Notes: generated from the letters alone by a model not told the origin. Shown: positions 46,341 to 55,738, counted from the stretch's first letter. The stretch: DNA of 64,000 nucleotides from Streptomyces pactum (GCF_002005225.1 NZ_CP019724.1:7110001-7174000); one strand, 5' to 3'. Translations and numbers: made by a program.

Positions 46341-46367
46341 GAGCGTCGCCGAGTCCGAGGAGGAGCC

Positions 46368-47549
46368 ATGACACGCACGAGGCGGGCCGTCGTGATCGGC
46401 GGCGGAATCGGCGGTCTGACCGCGGCGGCCGCCCTGCACCGGGCCGGTCTGCGGGTCACCGTCCTGGAACGCCGGCCCTCGCTCCAGTCCATCGGCGCGG
46501 CCATCTCCCTGTCGCCCAACGCCCTGCGCGCCCTGGACGTCATCGGCCTCGGCGACGAGATCCGCGCCCTGGCCGCCTGGCAGGGCGACGGTGGCCTGCG
46601 CGCCCCGGGCGGGCGCTGGCTCTCCCGCTCCAGCGCCGAGGCCGCCGCGGCGCGGTTCGGCGGGCCACTCGTGCTGCTGCACCGGTCCACCCTCATCGGC
46701 CACCTGGCCGCGCGGCTCCCGCCCGGCGCCGTTCGCACCGCCGCCGACGCGCTGCTCGCCGACCCCGGCGACAGCGACCGCCCGGCCCGGGTGCGCACAC
46801 CCGACGGCGAGCTGGAGGCGGACCTGGTCGTCGGAGCCGACGGCATCCGCTCCGCCGTACGCGGCACGCTGTTCCCGCACCACCCGGGCCCCGTCTACTC
46901 CGGTTTCACCACCTGGCGGCTGGTGATCCCGGTACCCGGCGTCGAGTTCGCCTCGCACGAGACCTGGGGCAGGGGCCGCATCTGGGGCACGCACCCGCTC
47001 AAGGACGGCCGGGTCTACGCCTATGCCGCCGCCGTCGCCCCGGCCGGTGGGCACGCGGCCGACGAGAAGGCCGAACTGCTGCACCGGTACGGCGACTGGC
47101 ACGACCCGATCCCCGCCATCCTCGCCGCCGCCCGCCCCGAGGACGTCCTGCGCCACGACGTGCACCACATCGCAGAGCCGCTGCCCGCCCACCACCGGGG
47201 CAGGGTCGCCCTCCTCGGGGACGCCGCACACGCCATGCCGCCCAACCTCGGCCAGGGCGGCAACCAGGCCATCGAGGACGCGATCGTGCTCGCCCACCAC
47301 CATGACGACCTCGCCGCCTACACCGGGGCCCGTCTGCCCCGTACGACCGCGGTCGTACGTCAGGCCGTCAAGGTCGCCCGGCTCAACCTGATGACCAGCC
47401 GCGCCGGCGCCGCCGTACGGGACACCGCGATCACCGTGCTGTCCAAGGCCGGACCCGCGCTCTTCCTGCGCGGATTCGACGGCATCGCGGACTGGCGGCC
47501 TCCGCAGGCGCCGTATGCTTCCCGGCGGACCCAGGTCGGCGAGCGTTAG
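46368..47549 (+). CDS. FAD-dependent monooxygenase (group A, PHBH-like)
   Basis: A 393-aa flavoprotein. The FAD GXGXXG motif is VIGGGIGGLTAAAALH, the DG motif VVGADGIRSAVRG, and the GD motif GDAAHAMPPNLGQGGNQAIED. Group A hydroxylases act on aromatic substrates using NAD(P)H and O2. ATG 46368 after GAGGAGGAG. It is controlled by the divergent TetR gene. Confidence 0.92.
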   Translation: MTRTRRAVVIGGGIGGLTAAAALHRAGLRVTVLERRPSLQSIGAAISLSPNALRALDVIGLGDEIRALAAWQGDGGLRAPGGRWLSRSSAEAAAARFGGPLVLLHRSTLIGHLAARLPPGAVRTAADALLADPGDSDRPARVRTPDGELEADLVVGADGIRSAVRGTLFPHHPGPVYSGFTTWRLVIPVPGVEFASHETWGRGRIWGTHPLKDGRVYAYAAAVAPAGGHAADEKAELLHRYGDWHDPIPAILAAARPEDVLRHDVHHIAEPLPAHHRGRVALLGDAAHAMPPNLGQGGNQAIEDAIVLAHHHDDLAAYTGARLPRTTAVVRQAVKVARLNLMTSRAGAAVRDTAITVLSKAGPALFLRGFDGIADWRPPQAPYASRRTQVGER

Positions 47550-47562
47550 AGGAGTACATCCC

Positions 47563-48468
47563 GTGAAGGTCGGCGTCATCGGACTCGGCGACATCGCGCA
47601 GAAGGCCTACCTGCCGGTGCTCGCCACCCTGCCCGGGGTCGAGCTCCATCTGCACACCCGTACCCCGGCGACGCTCACCCGGGTCGCCGACGGACTGCGC
47701 GTCCCGGGCGGGCAGCGCCACGCCGGCCTCGGCGGACTCCTCGCCGAGGGCCTCGACGCCGCCTTCGTGCACGCGCCGACGGCCGCACACCCCGAGATCG
47801 TGACCCGGCTGCTGGAAGCCGGCGTACCGACCTACGTCGACAAGCCGCTCGCCTACGAACTCGCCGACTCCGAGCGCATGGTGGCCCTCGCCGAGGAACG
47901 CGGCACCGGCCTCGCCGTCGGCTTCAACCGGCGCCACGCCCCCGGGTACGCGCAGTGCGCCGAGCATCCGCGCGAGCTGATCCTCATGCAGAAGAACCGC
48001 ACGGGCCTGCCCGAGGAACCGCGCACGATGATCCTCGACGACTTCATCCACGTCGTCGACACGCTGCGCTTCCTGGTGCCCGGCCCGGTCGACGACGTGA
48101 GCGTCCGCGCCCGCGTCGAGGACGGCCTGCTCCACCACGTGGTGCTCCAGCTCGCCGGGGACGGCTTCACCGCGCTCGGCGTCATGAACCGGCTCAGCGG
48201 CTCGGCGGAGGAGATTCTCGAGGTGTCCGGTCAGGACACCAAGCGCCAGGTGGTCAACCTCGCCGAGGTGATCGACCACAAGGGCCAGCCGACCGTGCGA
48301 CGGCGCGGGGACTGGGTCCCGGTGGCCCGTCAGCGCGGCATCGAGCAGGCGGTGCTCGCCTTCCTCGACGCCGTGCGCGCCGGCGAGGTGCTCAGTGCCC
48401 GGGACGCGCTGGAGACCCATGAGCTGTGCGAGCGGGTGGTGCGGGCGGTCGCGGAGCGCTCCGCCTGA
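47563..48468 (+). CDS. Gfo/Idh/MocA family oxidoreductase
   Basis: A 301-aa NAD(P)-dependent dehydrogenase. Rossmann start KVGVIGLGDIAQKAYLPVL and the EKP-like motif as VDKPLAYEL. GTG 47563 follows AGAGGAG closely, 13 bp after the monooxygenase, so it may be co-transcribed. Substrate unknown; members act on sugars, inositol or polyketide intermediates. Its 3' end overlaps the convergent lnt gene. Confidence 0.88.
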   Translation: MKVGVIGLGDIAQKAYLPVLATLPGVELHLHTRTPATLTRVADGLRVPGGQRHAGLGGLLAEGLDAAFVHAPTAAHPEIVTRLLEAGVPTYVDKPLAYELADSERMVALAEERGTGLAVGFNRRHAPGYAQCAEHPRELILMQKNRTGLPEEPRTMILDDFIHVVDTLRFLVPGPVDDVSVRARVEDGLLHHVVLQLAGDGFTALGVMNRLSGSAEEILEVSGQDTKRQVVNLAEVIDHKGQPTVRRRGDWVPVARQRGIEQAVLAFLDAVRAGEVLSARDALETHELCERVVRAVAERSA

Positions 48469-49969
48469 GCCGCACCGCCCGCGCTCCCTCGGCGGCGGCC
48501 CAGGTGGCGAGGGTCAGCAGCGCCGCGTACACCGCCCAGTCGCCGTAGCGGACGTAGAGGGTTTCGCCGTGTGTGAGCGGGACCTCGTACATCCGTGCCG
48601 CGCTCGCGTCGGTGCCGAGCCACGACCCGATCCGCGCACCGTTGGCGTCGTAGACGGCGGAGACGCCCGTCAGGGTCGCGTGCACCATTGGACGGCCGGT
48701 CTCGGCGGCGCGCAGCGCGGCGAGCGAGGCGTGCTGCTCGGGCGCCCAGGTGTGCTGGAAGGTCGACGTCGACGACTGGGCGAGCAGCACCTCGGCTCCG
48801 TCGGCGGCCAGTCGGCGGCTCATGTCGGGAAACGCGCTCTCGAAGCACACCATCGGCCCGATCCGCAGCCCGTCCCCGACGTCCATCACCACCTGCTCGG
48901 TGCCCCGCCTGCGGTCCTCGCCCGCCGCCTCGCCGACGGAGGTGGCCCAGCCGAGCAGCGAGCGGGCCGGGACGTACTCGCCGAACGGGACGAGCCGCAT
49001 CTTGTCGTACCGGTCACCGGTCGGGCCCTCGGGGCCGACGAGCACCGAGCTCTTGTAGATGCCGGGCTTGTCGGAGCGCCGCGCGTCCACGTTGACCAGG
49101 ATGTCCGCTCCGGTCTCCCGCGACAGTGCCGCGAGCCTGCGCGCCAGGTCGGGCCGGTCGTCCAGGTCGAAACCGACGCTGCTCTCGCCCCAGACGATCA
49201 GGTCGGGGTCGCGGCCGGCCAGCCGGCGGGTCAGCTCCTCCTCGCGGTCGAAGCGCCGGTCGGCACTGGCCGCCCCGGCGACGATGCCGGGCTGGACCAC
49301 GGCGATCGCGACCCTCTCGCCGCCGGCACCGGGGCGCGGCGCCCAGACCCAGACCGCGGACGCGGCGGCGGCGGTGGCGACCAGCCCGGCCAGCGCGGGC
49401 ACCCGGGCCCGGCGGACGGCGACGAGTACGGCGACGGCGACGTTGACGGCCACCACCAGGAAGCTCAGCAGCCACACCCCGCCCACCGAGGCGAGCCGCA
49501 GCGCCGGCGCCACCTGCCACTGGCCGGCACCGAGCATGCCCCAGGGGCCGCCGAGCCCCTCCCAGGAACGGACCAGCTCCACCGCCAGCCAGCCCGACGG
49601 CAGCACCACGAGCGACGCGGCGACCCGGCGGACCGAGGGAGCCCCGCCCAGCAGCCGGCGCACCAGCCAGCCCCACGGCGCCCACAGCACGCCGAGCAGC
49701 GCGGCGATGACGAACGTGAACACGTGCAGGTTGGGCAGCAGCCAGTGGTGCATGGCCAGCATGAAGCCGAACCCGCCGCACCAGCCGTCGTACACCGCGC
49801 GCTTGCCGGTCGGCGCCGTGCGGGTCAGCAGGAGCCAGGGCACCAGGGCGGCCCAGGCCCACCACCACAGGGCCGGGCCCGGAAAGGCGAGCACGGGCAG
49901 CGCGCCGGCGGCCGCGGCGGCACCCGAGCGCCGCCACGAGGAGGCGAGCCAGCGGTCGAGCGTCTTCAT
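48392..49969 (-). CDS. lnt: Apolipoprotein N-acyltransferase
   Basis: A 525-aa protein with six to eight N-terminal transmembrane helices and a nitrilase domain. The catalytic triad is E262 (VWGESS), K323 (YDKMRLVPFGEYVP) and C375 (MVCFESAFP). It adds the third acyl chain to lipoproteins. ATG 49969. Its last 77 bp overlap the convergent Gfo/Idh gene. Confidence 0.93.
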   Translation of the reverse strand: MKTLDRWLASSWRRSGAAAAAGALPVLAFPGPALWWWAWAALVPWLLLTRTAPTGKRAVYDGWCGGFGFMLAMHHWLLPNLHVFTFVIAALLGVLWAPWGWLVRRLLGGAPSVRRVAASLVVLPSGWLAVELVRSWEGLGGPWGMLGAGQWQVAPALRLASVGGVWLLSFLVVAVNVAVAVLVAVRRARVPALAGLVATAAAASAVWVWAPRPGAGGERVAIAVVQPGIVAGAASADRRFDREEELTRRLAGRDPDLIVWGESSVGFDLDDRPDLARRLAALSRETGADILVNVDARRSDKPGIYKSSVLVGPEGPTGDRYDKMRLVPFGEYVPARSLLGWATSVGEAAGEDRRRGTEQVVMDVGDGLRIGPMVCFESAFPDMSRRLAADGAEVLLAQSSTSTFQHTWAPEQHASLAALRAAETGRPMVHATLTGVSAVYDANGARIGSWLGTDASAARMYEVPLTHGETLYVRYGDWAVYAALLTLATWAAAEGARAVRLRRSAPRPPAPPARTAHGSPARPGH

Positions 49970-50072
49970 AGGCGCCTCCCTACCCCGTGGTCTTTACAGT
50001 GTGCGCGCTCGACGAGGACGTATCGCAGTTGATCACATCGGATGTCCGGGTCCGCGGAAGCGGGGCCTCCCC

Positions 50073-50094
50073 TAAGATGATCGATGATCGATCA
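50073..50094 (+). promoter_or_regulatory. Promoter -10 and operator upstream of an SDR gene
   Basis: TAAGAT (50073-50078) is followed immediately by TGATCGAT-G-ATCGATCA (50078-50094), a perfect 17-bp palindrome covering the start point. The regulator is not adjacent. Confidence 0.6.
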
Positions 50095-50149
50095 AAACGG
50101 TGGCAATGGGGCCCCTCGGTCCCGCGGCGATCTTCTGCTGGAGGTACTC

Positions 50150-50890
50150 ATGGAGCGTCCCATCACGGTGGTCACCGGTGGCAGCCGGGGGATCGGCGCG
50201 GCGGCCTGTCTGCGGCTCGCGGCGGACGGGCACGACGTCGCCGTGGGCTACGTGCGGGACTCGGCGGCGGCGGAGGCGGTCGTCGCGGGGGTGCGCGAGG
50301 CCGGCGGCCGCGCCGTCGCGGTCCGGGCGGACACGTCGGTCGAAGCCGACGTCGAGCGGCTCTTCGACATCGCGGGGGAACGGCTCGGACCGGTGACCGG
50401 GCTGGTGAACAACGCGGCGGTGACCGGCCCGCTGGGGCGGCTCGCCGACAGCGACACCGCGAACCTGCGCCGGCTCCTCGACGTCAATCTGCTGGGCGTG
50501 CTGCTGTGCGCCCGGCGTGCCGCGCAGTTGATGACCGCGCGGGGGAGCGGTGTGATCGTGAACGTGTCGTCGGGCGCCGCGACCATCGGCAGCCCGGGGG
50601 AGTACGTGCACTACGCGGCGACCAAGGCGGGCGTCGACGCCCTGACCCTCGGCCTGGCCAAGGAACTCGGCCCGGACGGCGTCCGCGTCAACGCCGTCGC
50701 GCCCGGGGTCATCGACACGGAGATGCACGCGGCGATGGGCGCCCCCGGCCGGGCCCGGAAGATGGGGTCGGCCGTGCCACTGGGGCGTGCGGGGCGGGCT
50801 GAGGAGATCGCCGCGGCGATCGCCTGGCTGATGTCGCCGGACGCGTCGTACGCGACCGGGGCGGTGCTCCGGGTGGCCGGCGGGCGCTGA
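50150..50890 (+). CDS. SDR family oxidoreductase
   Basis: A 246-aa short-chain dehydrogenase with VVTGGSRGIGAAACLRLAADGH, LVNNAAVTGPLGRLA, catalytic S and YAATKAG and the C-terminal YATGAVLRVAGGR. GGAGG lies 6 nt before ATG 50150. Its promoter carries the 50078 palindrome. Substrate unknown. Confidence 0.9.
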   Translation: MERPITVVTGGSRGIGAAACLRLAADGHDVAVGYVRDSAAAEAVVAGVREAGGRAVAVRADTSVEADVERLFDIAGERLGPVTGLVNNAAVTGPLGRLADSDTANLRRLLDVNLLGVLLCARRAAQLMTARGSGVIVNVSSGAATIGSPGEYVHYAATKAGVDALTLGLAKELGPDGVRVNAVAPGVIDTEMHAAMGAPGRARKMGSAVPLGRAGRAEEIAAAIAWLMSPDASYATGAVLRVAGGR

Positions 50891-50903
50891 CGGCCCCGGC
50901 CGG

Positions 50904-51083
50904 TCAGGCCGCCTCGATGACCTCGCCGCGGATCGCGGTCGCCCACTCGACCACCAGCAACTCGTACTCCACGCGCTCCTGAGCCGACAGGGTCCCGCCG
51001 GCCCGCCGCCACAGCGCACGGATCTGATCGTTCAGCTCCGCGGCGGACCGCACGGAACCAGGAGTCACGGTATCGGGGGACAT
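50904..51083 (-). CDS. Small uncharacterised protein
   Basis: A 59-aa protein (MSPDTVTPGSVRSAAELNDQ, then GGTLSAQERVEYELLVVEWATA). The predicted helical pattern and good codon bias support coding. On the minus strand TAGGCT lies about 8 nt upstream of the ATG, so it may be leaderless. No domain recognised. Confidence 0.68.
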   Translation of the reverse strand: MSPDTVTPGSVRSAAELNDQIRALWRRAGGTLSAQERVEYELLVVEWATAIRGEVIEAA

Positions 51084-51146
51084 GCCGACAAGCCTAGGGG
51101 CAAGCACTGACGGTGCGCTACCGGACGGCTACAGAAGCGGCTGCGC

Positions 51147-52022
51147 TCAGCCGGACGACTCCGCGGCGTGCGGGCTGAGCACACCCGTCGCGACCAGGGC
51201 GATGATGACGATGCCGAGCGCGATGCGGTACCAGACGAACGGCATGAAGCTCTTGGTCGAGATGAACTTCATGAACCATGCGATGACCACGTATCCGGTG
51301 GCGAAGGCGATGACCGTCGCGAACAGCGTCGGCCCCCAGGAGATGTGGTCGCTCTCCAGTGCGTCCGTGAGCTCGAACAGGCCGGAGGCGAGCACCGCCG
51401 GGATCGCGAGCAGGAACGAGTACCGTGCCGCGGCCTCGCGGCGGTAGCCCATGAAAAGGCCCCCGCTGATGGTCGCGCCCGAGCGGGAGACGCCGGGGAC
51501 GAGGGCCGCGGCCTGGCAGACGCCGTAGATGAGACCGTCCCGGACGGTCAGGTTCTCCAGCTCCTTGCGCTGCTGGGGCGCGCGGTGCCGGCCGCCCTTC
51601 TCGTCCCGCGCGGCCCTGCGGTCCGCGATGCCGATGATCACGCCGACGACGATCAGCATCGTCGCGGTGATCCGCAGGTCGCGGAACGGGCCCTCGATCT
51701 GGTCCTTCAGCGTCAGGCCGAGCACGCCGATCGGGATCGAGCCGACGATCACGAGCCAGCCCATGCGCGCGTCGGGATCGTGGCGCATCGACTTGTCGGT
51801 GAGGGACCGGGTCCACGCCGAGATGATCCGCCCGATGTCCTTGCGGAAGTAGATGAGTACGGCGGCCTCGGTGCCGATCTGCGTGATCGCCGTGAAGGCC
51901 GCGCCGGGGTCGTGCCAGCCGGAGAACGCCGCGGTCAGGCGCAGGTGCGCGCTGGAGGACACGGGGAGGAACTCGGTCAGCCCCTGGACGAGTCCGAGGA
52001 TGAGTGATTCGAACCAAGACAT
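51147..52022 (-). CDS. uppP: Undecaprenyl-diphosphatase (UppP/BacA)
   Basis: A 291-aa membrane enzyme that recycles undecaprenyl pyrophosphate for cell-wall synthesis. Family motif 1 is QGLTEFLPVSSSAHL (residues 13-27) and motif 2 PGVSRSGATI, with about eight helices. ATG 52022. Confidence 0.96.
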   Translation of the reverse strand: MSWFESLILGLVQGLTEFLPVSSSAHLRLTAAFSGWHDPGAAFTAITQIGTEAAVLIYFRKDIGRIISAWTRSLTDKSMRHDPDARMGWLVIVGSIPIGVLGLTLKDQIEGPFRDLRITATMLIVVGVIIGIADRRAARDEKGGRHRAPQQRKELENLTVRDGLIYGVCQAAALVPGVSRSGATISGGLFMGYRREAAARYSFLLAIPAVLASGLFELTDALESDHISWGPTLFATVIAFATGYVVIAWFMKFISTKSFMPFVWYRIALGIVIIALVATGVLSPHAAESSG

Positions 52023-52161
52023 GAGGTTACGGGGTCCAAGCGCCGATCGAGAAACGGGCAACGGGCACGCCGAAGCGCCGTGTGCGGTGATCGGGATCAG
52101 GCGTGCGAGGGGCAGCGTAGCGCCCCAAAGTGAAGATCAGCCCACAGGGGTGGAAGGGCTC

Positions 52162-52635
52162 CTACGCAGCCGTCGGGCCCGTCACCGTCCAGCCCGGGGT
52201 CTGCGGATGGGCGGTCAGGTCCTCGTGCCGGACGGCGTCGCCGCAGGCCCGGCAGGTGACCTGCGGGACGAGTTCGTTGCCGCAGGCGTGCTCGATCACC
52301 ATGGGGCGGTCGTCGTCCGCGCGCAGGTGCCGGTCGCCCCATTCCATGAGGGTCATCAGGACCGGCTCCAGCTCCAGTCCCGCCCTGGTGGGCCGGTACT
52401 CGAAGCGCTGCGGACGCTCGCTGTACGGCTGCCTGGTCAGGATCCCCGCGTCGACGAGTCGTCGCAGCCGGGTGGCGAGGATGTCGCGCGGGGCGCCGAT
52501 GTTGCGCACCAGTTGGTCGAAGCGGCCGTTGCCGAGACACACCTCGCGCAGGACGAGCAGGGAGTACTTCTCGCCGACGAGCGCCAGGGCGTCGGCGATC
52601 GAGCAGGGGCGGGGGTTCTTGGGGGCGGCGGCCAT
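52162..52635 (-). CDS. HxlR family transcriptional regulator
   Basis: A 157-aa regulator. The HxlR winged helix (CSIADALALVGEKYSLLVLRE, then APRDILATRLRRLVDAGIL) is followed by a C-terminal zinc-ribbon-like segment HACGNELVPQVTCRACGD. ATG 52635. Divergent from a thiolase over about 100 bp, which suggests control of that gene. Confidence 0.9.
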   Translation of the reverse strand: MAAAPKNPRPCSIADALALVGEKYSLLVLREVCLGNGRFDQLVRNIGAPRDILATRLRRLVDAGILTRQPYSERPQRFEYRPTRAGLELEPVLMTLMEWGDRHLRADDDRPMVIEHACGNELVPQVTCRACGDAVRHEDLTAHPQTPGWTVTGPTAA

Positions 52636-52682
52636 GGCGCCAGTCTAATTGAGGGTTTGTTTTTCCAACTCGCGAGGCTATG

Positions 52683-52705
52683 GTGAGTCCAGATTTCCTA
52701 CTCAC
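52683..52705. promoter_or_regulatory. Dyad between hxlR and thiolase genes
   Basis: GTGAGT (52683-52688) and ACTCAC (52700-52705) form an inverted repeat with an 11-nt spacer in the divergent promoter; candidate HxlR operator. Confidence 0.45.
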
Positions 52706-52736
52706 TGGTAGTCACCGGCCATCGGAGGTCCGCACC

Positions 52737-53906
52737 ATGCGTGACGCAGTCGTCGTCGAAGCCGTACGCACCCCCATGGGCAAGGGCAAACCGAACGGTG
52801 CCCTCGCGCACGTCCATCCCGTGGAACTCCTCGCGCACACCCTGCGCACCCTCGTCGAGCGGTCCGGCGTCGATCCGGCGCTGATCGACGACGTCATCGG
52901 CGGCACCGTCGACCAGGTCGGCGAGCAGGCCATGAACACCACCCGCTACGCCCTCCTGTCGGCCGGTTTCCCCGAGTCCGTCCCCGCGACCACGGTGGAC
53001 CGCCAGTGCGGCTCCTCCCAGCAGGCCGTCCACTTCGCCGCGCAGGGGGTCATGGCCGGGGCCTACGACCTCGTCGTCGCCTGCGGGGTCGAGTCGATGA
53101 GCCGGGTGCCGATGTGGTCGAACGTGCCGCCCGGCAAGGACCCGTTCGGCCCCGGCGTCGCCGCCCGCTACCCGGACGGACTCGTCCCGCAGGGCATCAG
53201 CGCCGAGCTGATCGCGGCCAAGTGGTCGCTCACGCGGGAGCGGATGGACGCCTTCGCCGCCGCCTCCCACCACAAGGCCGCGGCGGCCTGGGACGCCGGC
53301 CGCTTCGACGCCGAGACCGCGCCCCTGGACGGTGTCGCGCGCGACGAGTGCGTGCGGCCCGCCAGCAGCGTCGAGGTTCTCGCCGGTCTCAGGCCCGCCT
53401 ACCACGACCCGGCCTTCGCCGAGCGCTTCCCGCAGATCGAGTGGAACGTCACCGCGGGCAACGCCAGCCCGGTCAACGACGGAGCCTCGGCCGTGCTGAT
53501 CACCTCGGGCGAGACCGCAGCCCGCCTCGGCCTGCGTCCGCTCGCCCGCCTGCACAGCTTCGCCGTCACCGGCTCCGACCCGCTGCTGATGCTGACGGGC
53601 GTGATCCCCGCCACCGAGAAGGTACTGCGCAGGGCGTCGCTCTCCCTCGGCGACATCGACCTGTTCGAGGTCAACGAGGCCTTCGCGAGCGTGGTGCTGG
53701 CGTGGCAGCAGGAGACCGGCGCCGACCCCGACCGGGTGAACGTGCACGGTGGGGCGATCGCCCTCGGTCATCCCCTCGGCGCGAGCGGCACCCGGCTCAC
53801 CACGACGCTCGTCCACGCCATGCACGAGCGCGGCGCCCGCTACGGCCTGCAGACGATGTGCGAGGCGGGCGGTCTCGCCAACGCGATGGTTCTGGAGGCG
53901 GTGTAA
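52737..53906 (+). CDS. Acetyl-CoA acyltransferase (thiolase)
   Basis: A 389-aa thiolase. The nucleophile Cys91 in VDRQCGSSQQAVHFAAQG, the histidine in VNVHGGAIALGHPLGASG and the C-terminal Cys in MCEAGGLANAM are present. ATG 52737 has CGGAGG upstream. It degrades or condenses acyl-CoA; divergent HxlR is its likely regulator. Confidence 0.95.
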   Translation: MRDAVVVEAVRTPMGKGKPNGALAHVHPVELLAHTLRTLVERSGVDPALIDDVIGGTVDQVGEQAMNTTRYALLSAGFPESVPATTVDRQCGSSQQAVHFAAQGVMAGAYDLVVACGVESMSRVPMWSNVPPGKDPFGPGVAARYPDGLVPQGISAELIAAKWSLTRERMDAFAAASHHKAAAAWDAGRFDAETAPLDGVARDECVRPASSVEVLAGLRPAYHDPAFAERFPQIEWNVTAGNASPVNDGASAVLITSGETAARLGLRPLARLHSFAVTGSDPLLMLTGVIPATEKVLRRASLSLGDIDLFEVNEAFASVVLAWQQETGADPDRVNVHGGAIALGHPLGASGTRLTTTLVHAMHERGARYGLQTMCEAGGLANAMVLEAV

Positions 53907-53913
53907 CGCCCGG

Positions 53914-54693
53914 TCAGCGCCCGCGCAGTTGGTTCCGCTTGCGCCAGGCCACCACCGCACCCGCCAGCCCCGGCAGGGCGATGCCGGCCAGCGCGATCAG
54001 GAAGGCGGGGGAGGTCGGTGCCGAGGCGCGGGCGCCGGCGACGGCGTAGGCGGCGGTGTTGGGGATCGAGCCCAGCGCGGTCGCCAGCAGGAACGGCAGC
54101 AGGCCCATGCGGGACACGGCCGCGCAGTAGTTGGCGGCGGCGAACGGCACCCCCGGGAACAGCCGCGCCGCCAGCATCGAGCGGAAACCGTGCCGGCTGA
54201 GCTGCCCGTCCGCGGCCTTCAGCCACTTGCCCCGCAGCAGCGGGCGCAGCGCCTCCTGACCCAGCACCCGGCCGAGGCAGAAGGCGATCCCGGCGCCGAG
54301 TACCGTCCCCGCCAACGCGGAGGCGAGGCCCAACTGGGAACCGAACAGGGCGCCCGCGGCCAGGTTCAGCAGCGGACGGGGCACGAAGGCGACGGTGCAC
54401 AGTCCGTACGCCACCGCGTACGCGACCGCCGCCGCGGCACCCCCGAGCTGCGGCGGCCAGCCGTCGGTCAGCAACTGCTGCGGCCGGAACAGCACGACCG
54501 CGGTCGCGGCCGACCCGAGCAGGGCGACGAGCAGGGAGAACCGGGACCACGGAGAGAGCAGGACTCTCGTCACGCGGGCGGCGAAGCCGGTCGGTGCGAC
54601 CGGCCCGGCGGCGGTGGCGACGGCGAGCTCCGTTGCTGCGGTCCGGGGAGAGACCGTGGCGGTGCCCCCAGAGCGGGTGGTGGCATCGAACAT
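53914..54693 (-). CDS. TVP38/TMEM64 (VTT domain) membrane protein
   Basis: A 259-aa protein with a disordered N-terminus, about five helices and the VTT core (RPLLNLAAGALFGSQLGLASALAGTVLGA and RLFPGVPFAAANYCAAVSRM). VTT proteins have been linked to lipid scrambling; the role here is unknown. ATG 54693. Converges with the thiolase gene 7 bp away. Confidence 0.87.
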   Translation of the reverse strand: MFDATTRSGGTATVSPRTAATELAVATAAGPVAPTGFAARVTRVLLSPWSRFSLLVALLGSAATAVVLFRPQQLLTDGWPPQLGGAAAAVAYAVAYGLCTVAFVPRPLLNLAAGALFGSQLGLASALAGTVLGAGIAFCLGRVLGQEALRPLLRGKWLKAADGQLSRHGFRSMLAARLFPGVPFAAANYCAAVSRMGLLPFLLATALGSIPNTAAYAVAGARASAPTSPAFLIALAGIALPGLAGAVVAWRKRNQLRGR

Positions 54694-54706
54694 CCGGTGA
54701 CACTAA

Positions 54707-54735
54707 CCGACAAATGTGTGTGATCGCCGTATGGT
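54707..54735 (+). promoter_or_regulatory. Promoter of the AlkD-like gene
   Basis: CCGACA, a 17-nt spacer, TATGGT. The predicted start point is about 54742, adjacent to ATG 54743, so the mRNA is leaderless. Confidence 0.55.
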
Positions 54736-54742
54736 GCGTCTC

Positions 54743-55465
54743 ATGAGCGTCACAGCCAGGGGAATTCCGAACGTGCCGCGCAGCGCTCTCGCCGACACCG
54801 TACTGGAGCGGCTCACCGACGTGTACGCCGCCGCGGCCGATCCCGAGCGGGCCGTGGCCATGCGGGCGTACATGAAGGACGTGGCGCCGTTCCTGGGTCT
54901 GACCTCCCCTGTTCGCCGCTCCCTGTCCCGCACCGTCCTGGAGGGGCTGCCCCGGCCGGGCGAGTCGGACTGCACCGCGCTCGCGCTGCGCTGCTGGCGG
55001 CTGCCCGAGCGCGAATACCACTACTTCGCCGTCGACTTCCTGCGCCGGTATGTGACGCACTGCTCCTCCGGTTTCCTGCCCGTGGTCCGTCATCTGCTCA
55101 CCACGGTGCCGTGGTGGGACACCGTGGACCTGCTCGCCGCGCATGTCGTCGGCGGGCTGGTCGCGGCCGACCGCGGCCTCACGGCCGACATGGACGCCTG
55201 GATCGCGGACGAGGACCGGTGGCTGGTCCGCACGGCCTTGCTCCACCAACTGCGGCACCGGGAACGCACGGACACCGACCGTCTCTTCGGCTACTGCCTG
55301 CGCCAGTCCGGCCACACCGACTTCTTCGTCCGCAAGGCAATCGGCTGGTGCCTGCGCGAGTACGCCAAGACCGACCCGGACGCCGTACGCGCCTTCGTGG
55401 CCGAGCACGGGCAGCGCCTCGCCCCGCTCTCCGTGCGGGAGGCGCTGCGGAACACCGGCCCGTAG
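54743..55465 (+). CDS. DNA alkylation repair protein (AlkD-like)
   Basis: A 240-aa protein with HEAT-like repeats of the AlkC/AlkD family: FLGLTSPVRRSLSR, PEREYHYFAVDFLRRY, PWWDTVDLLAAHVVG and FVRKAIGWCLREYAKTDPDAVR. AlkD glycosylases remove N3- and N7-alkylpurines. ATG 54743 lies at the predicted start of a leaderless mRNA. Confidence 0.87.
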   Translation: MSVTARGIPNVPRSALADTVLERLTDVYAAAADPERAVAMRAYMKDVAPFLGLTSPVRRSLSRTVLEGLPRPGESDCTALALRCWRLPEREYHYFAVDFLRRYVTHCSSGFLPVVRHLLTTVPWWDTVDLLAAHVVGGLVAADRGLTADMDAWIADEDRWLVRTALLHQLRHRERTDTDRLFGYCLRQSGHTDFFVRKAIGWCLREYAKTDPDAVRAFVAEHGQRLAPLSVREALRNTGP

Positions 55466-55544
55466 CGGAACGGGGCGATTCTCGAACTCCCGTGCCCATA
55501 AAAACCATTCGACGTGGGACGGGGCGTCGGCGAGGATCGGCGTC

Positions 55545-55646
55545 ATGTTCCGGTACGCCTTCCACCTCGCAGCATCCGCGGTCGCGGATGCCCCGAAGGC
55601 TGCCGTCCCCTACTTCCTGACCGCCGTCGACGGCGCCCGAAGCTGA
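55545..55646 (+). CDS. Small 33-aa ORF upstream of EF-Tu3
   Basis: ATG 55545 has GAGGA 8 nt upstream and the ORF ([20 protein letters not shown], ending [11 protein letters not shown]) has strong third-position GC bias. It lies between a promoter-like region and the divergent tuf gene, ending 92 bp before it. Leader peptide or small protein. Confidence 0.5.
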   Translation: MFRYAFHLAASAVADAPKAAVPYFLTAVDGARS

Positions 55647-55738
55647 CCCTCCCCGGATCGTCCGGCGGACCCCGCGAGGGGAGGGTCGGCCAGTCCCCGG
55701 GGTCCCCACCCACCGCCACGAGGCTTCGAGGTACCGCC

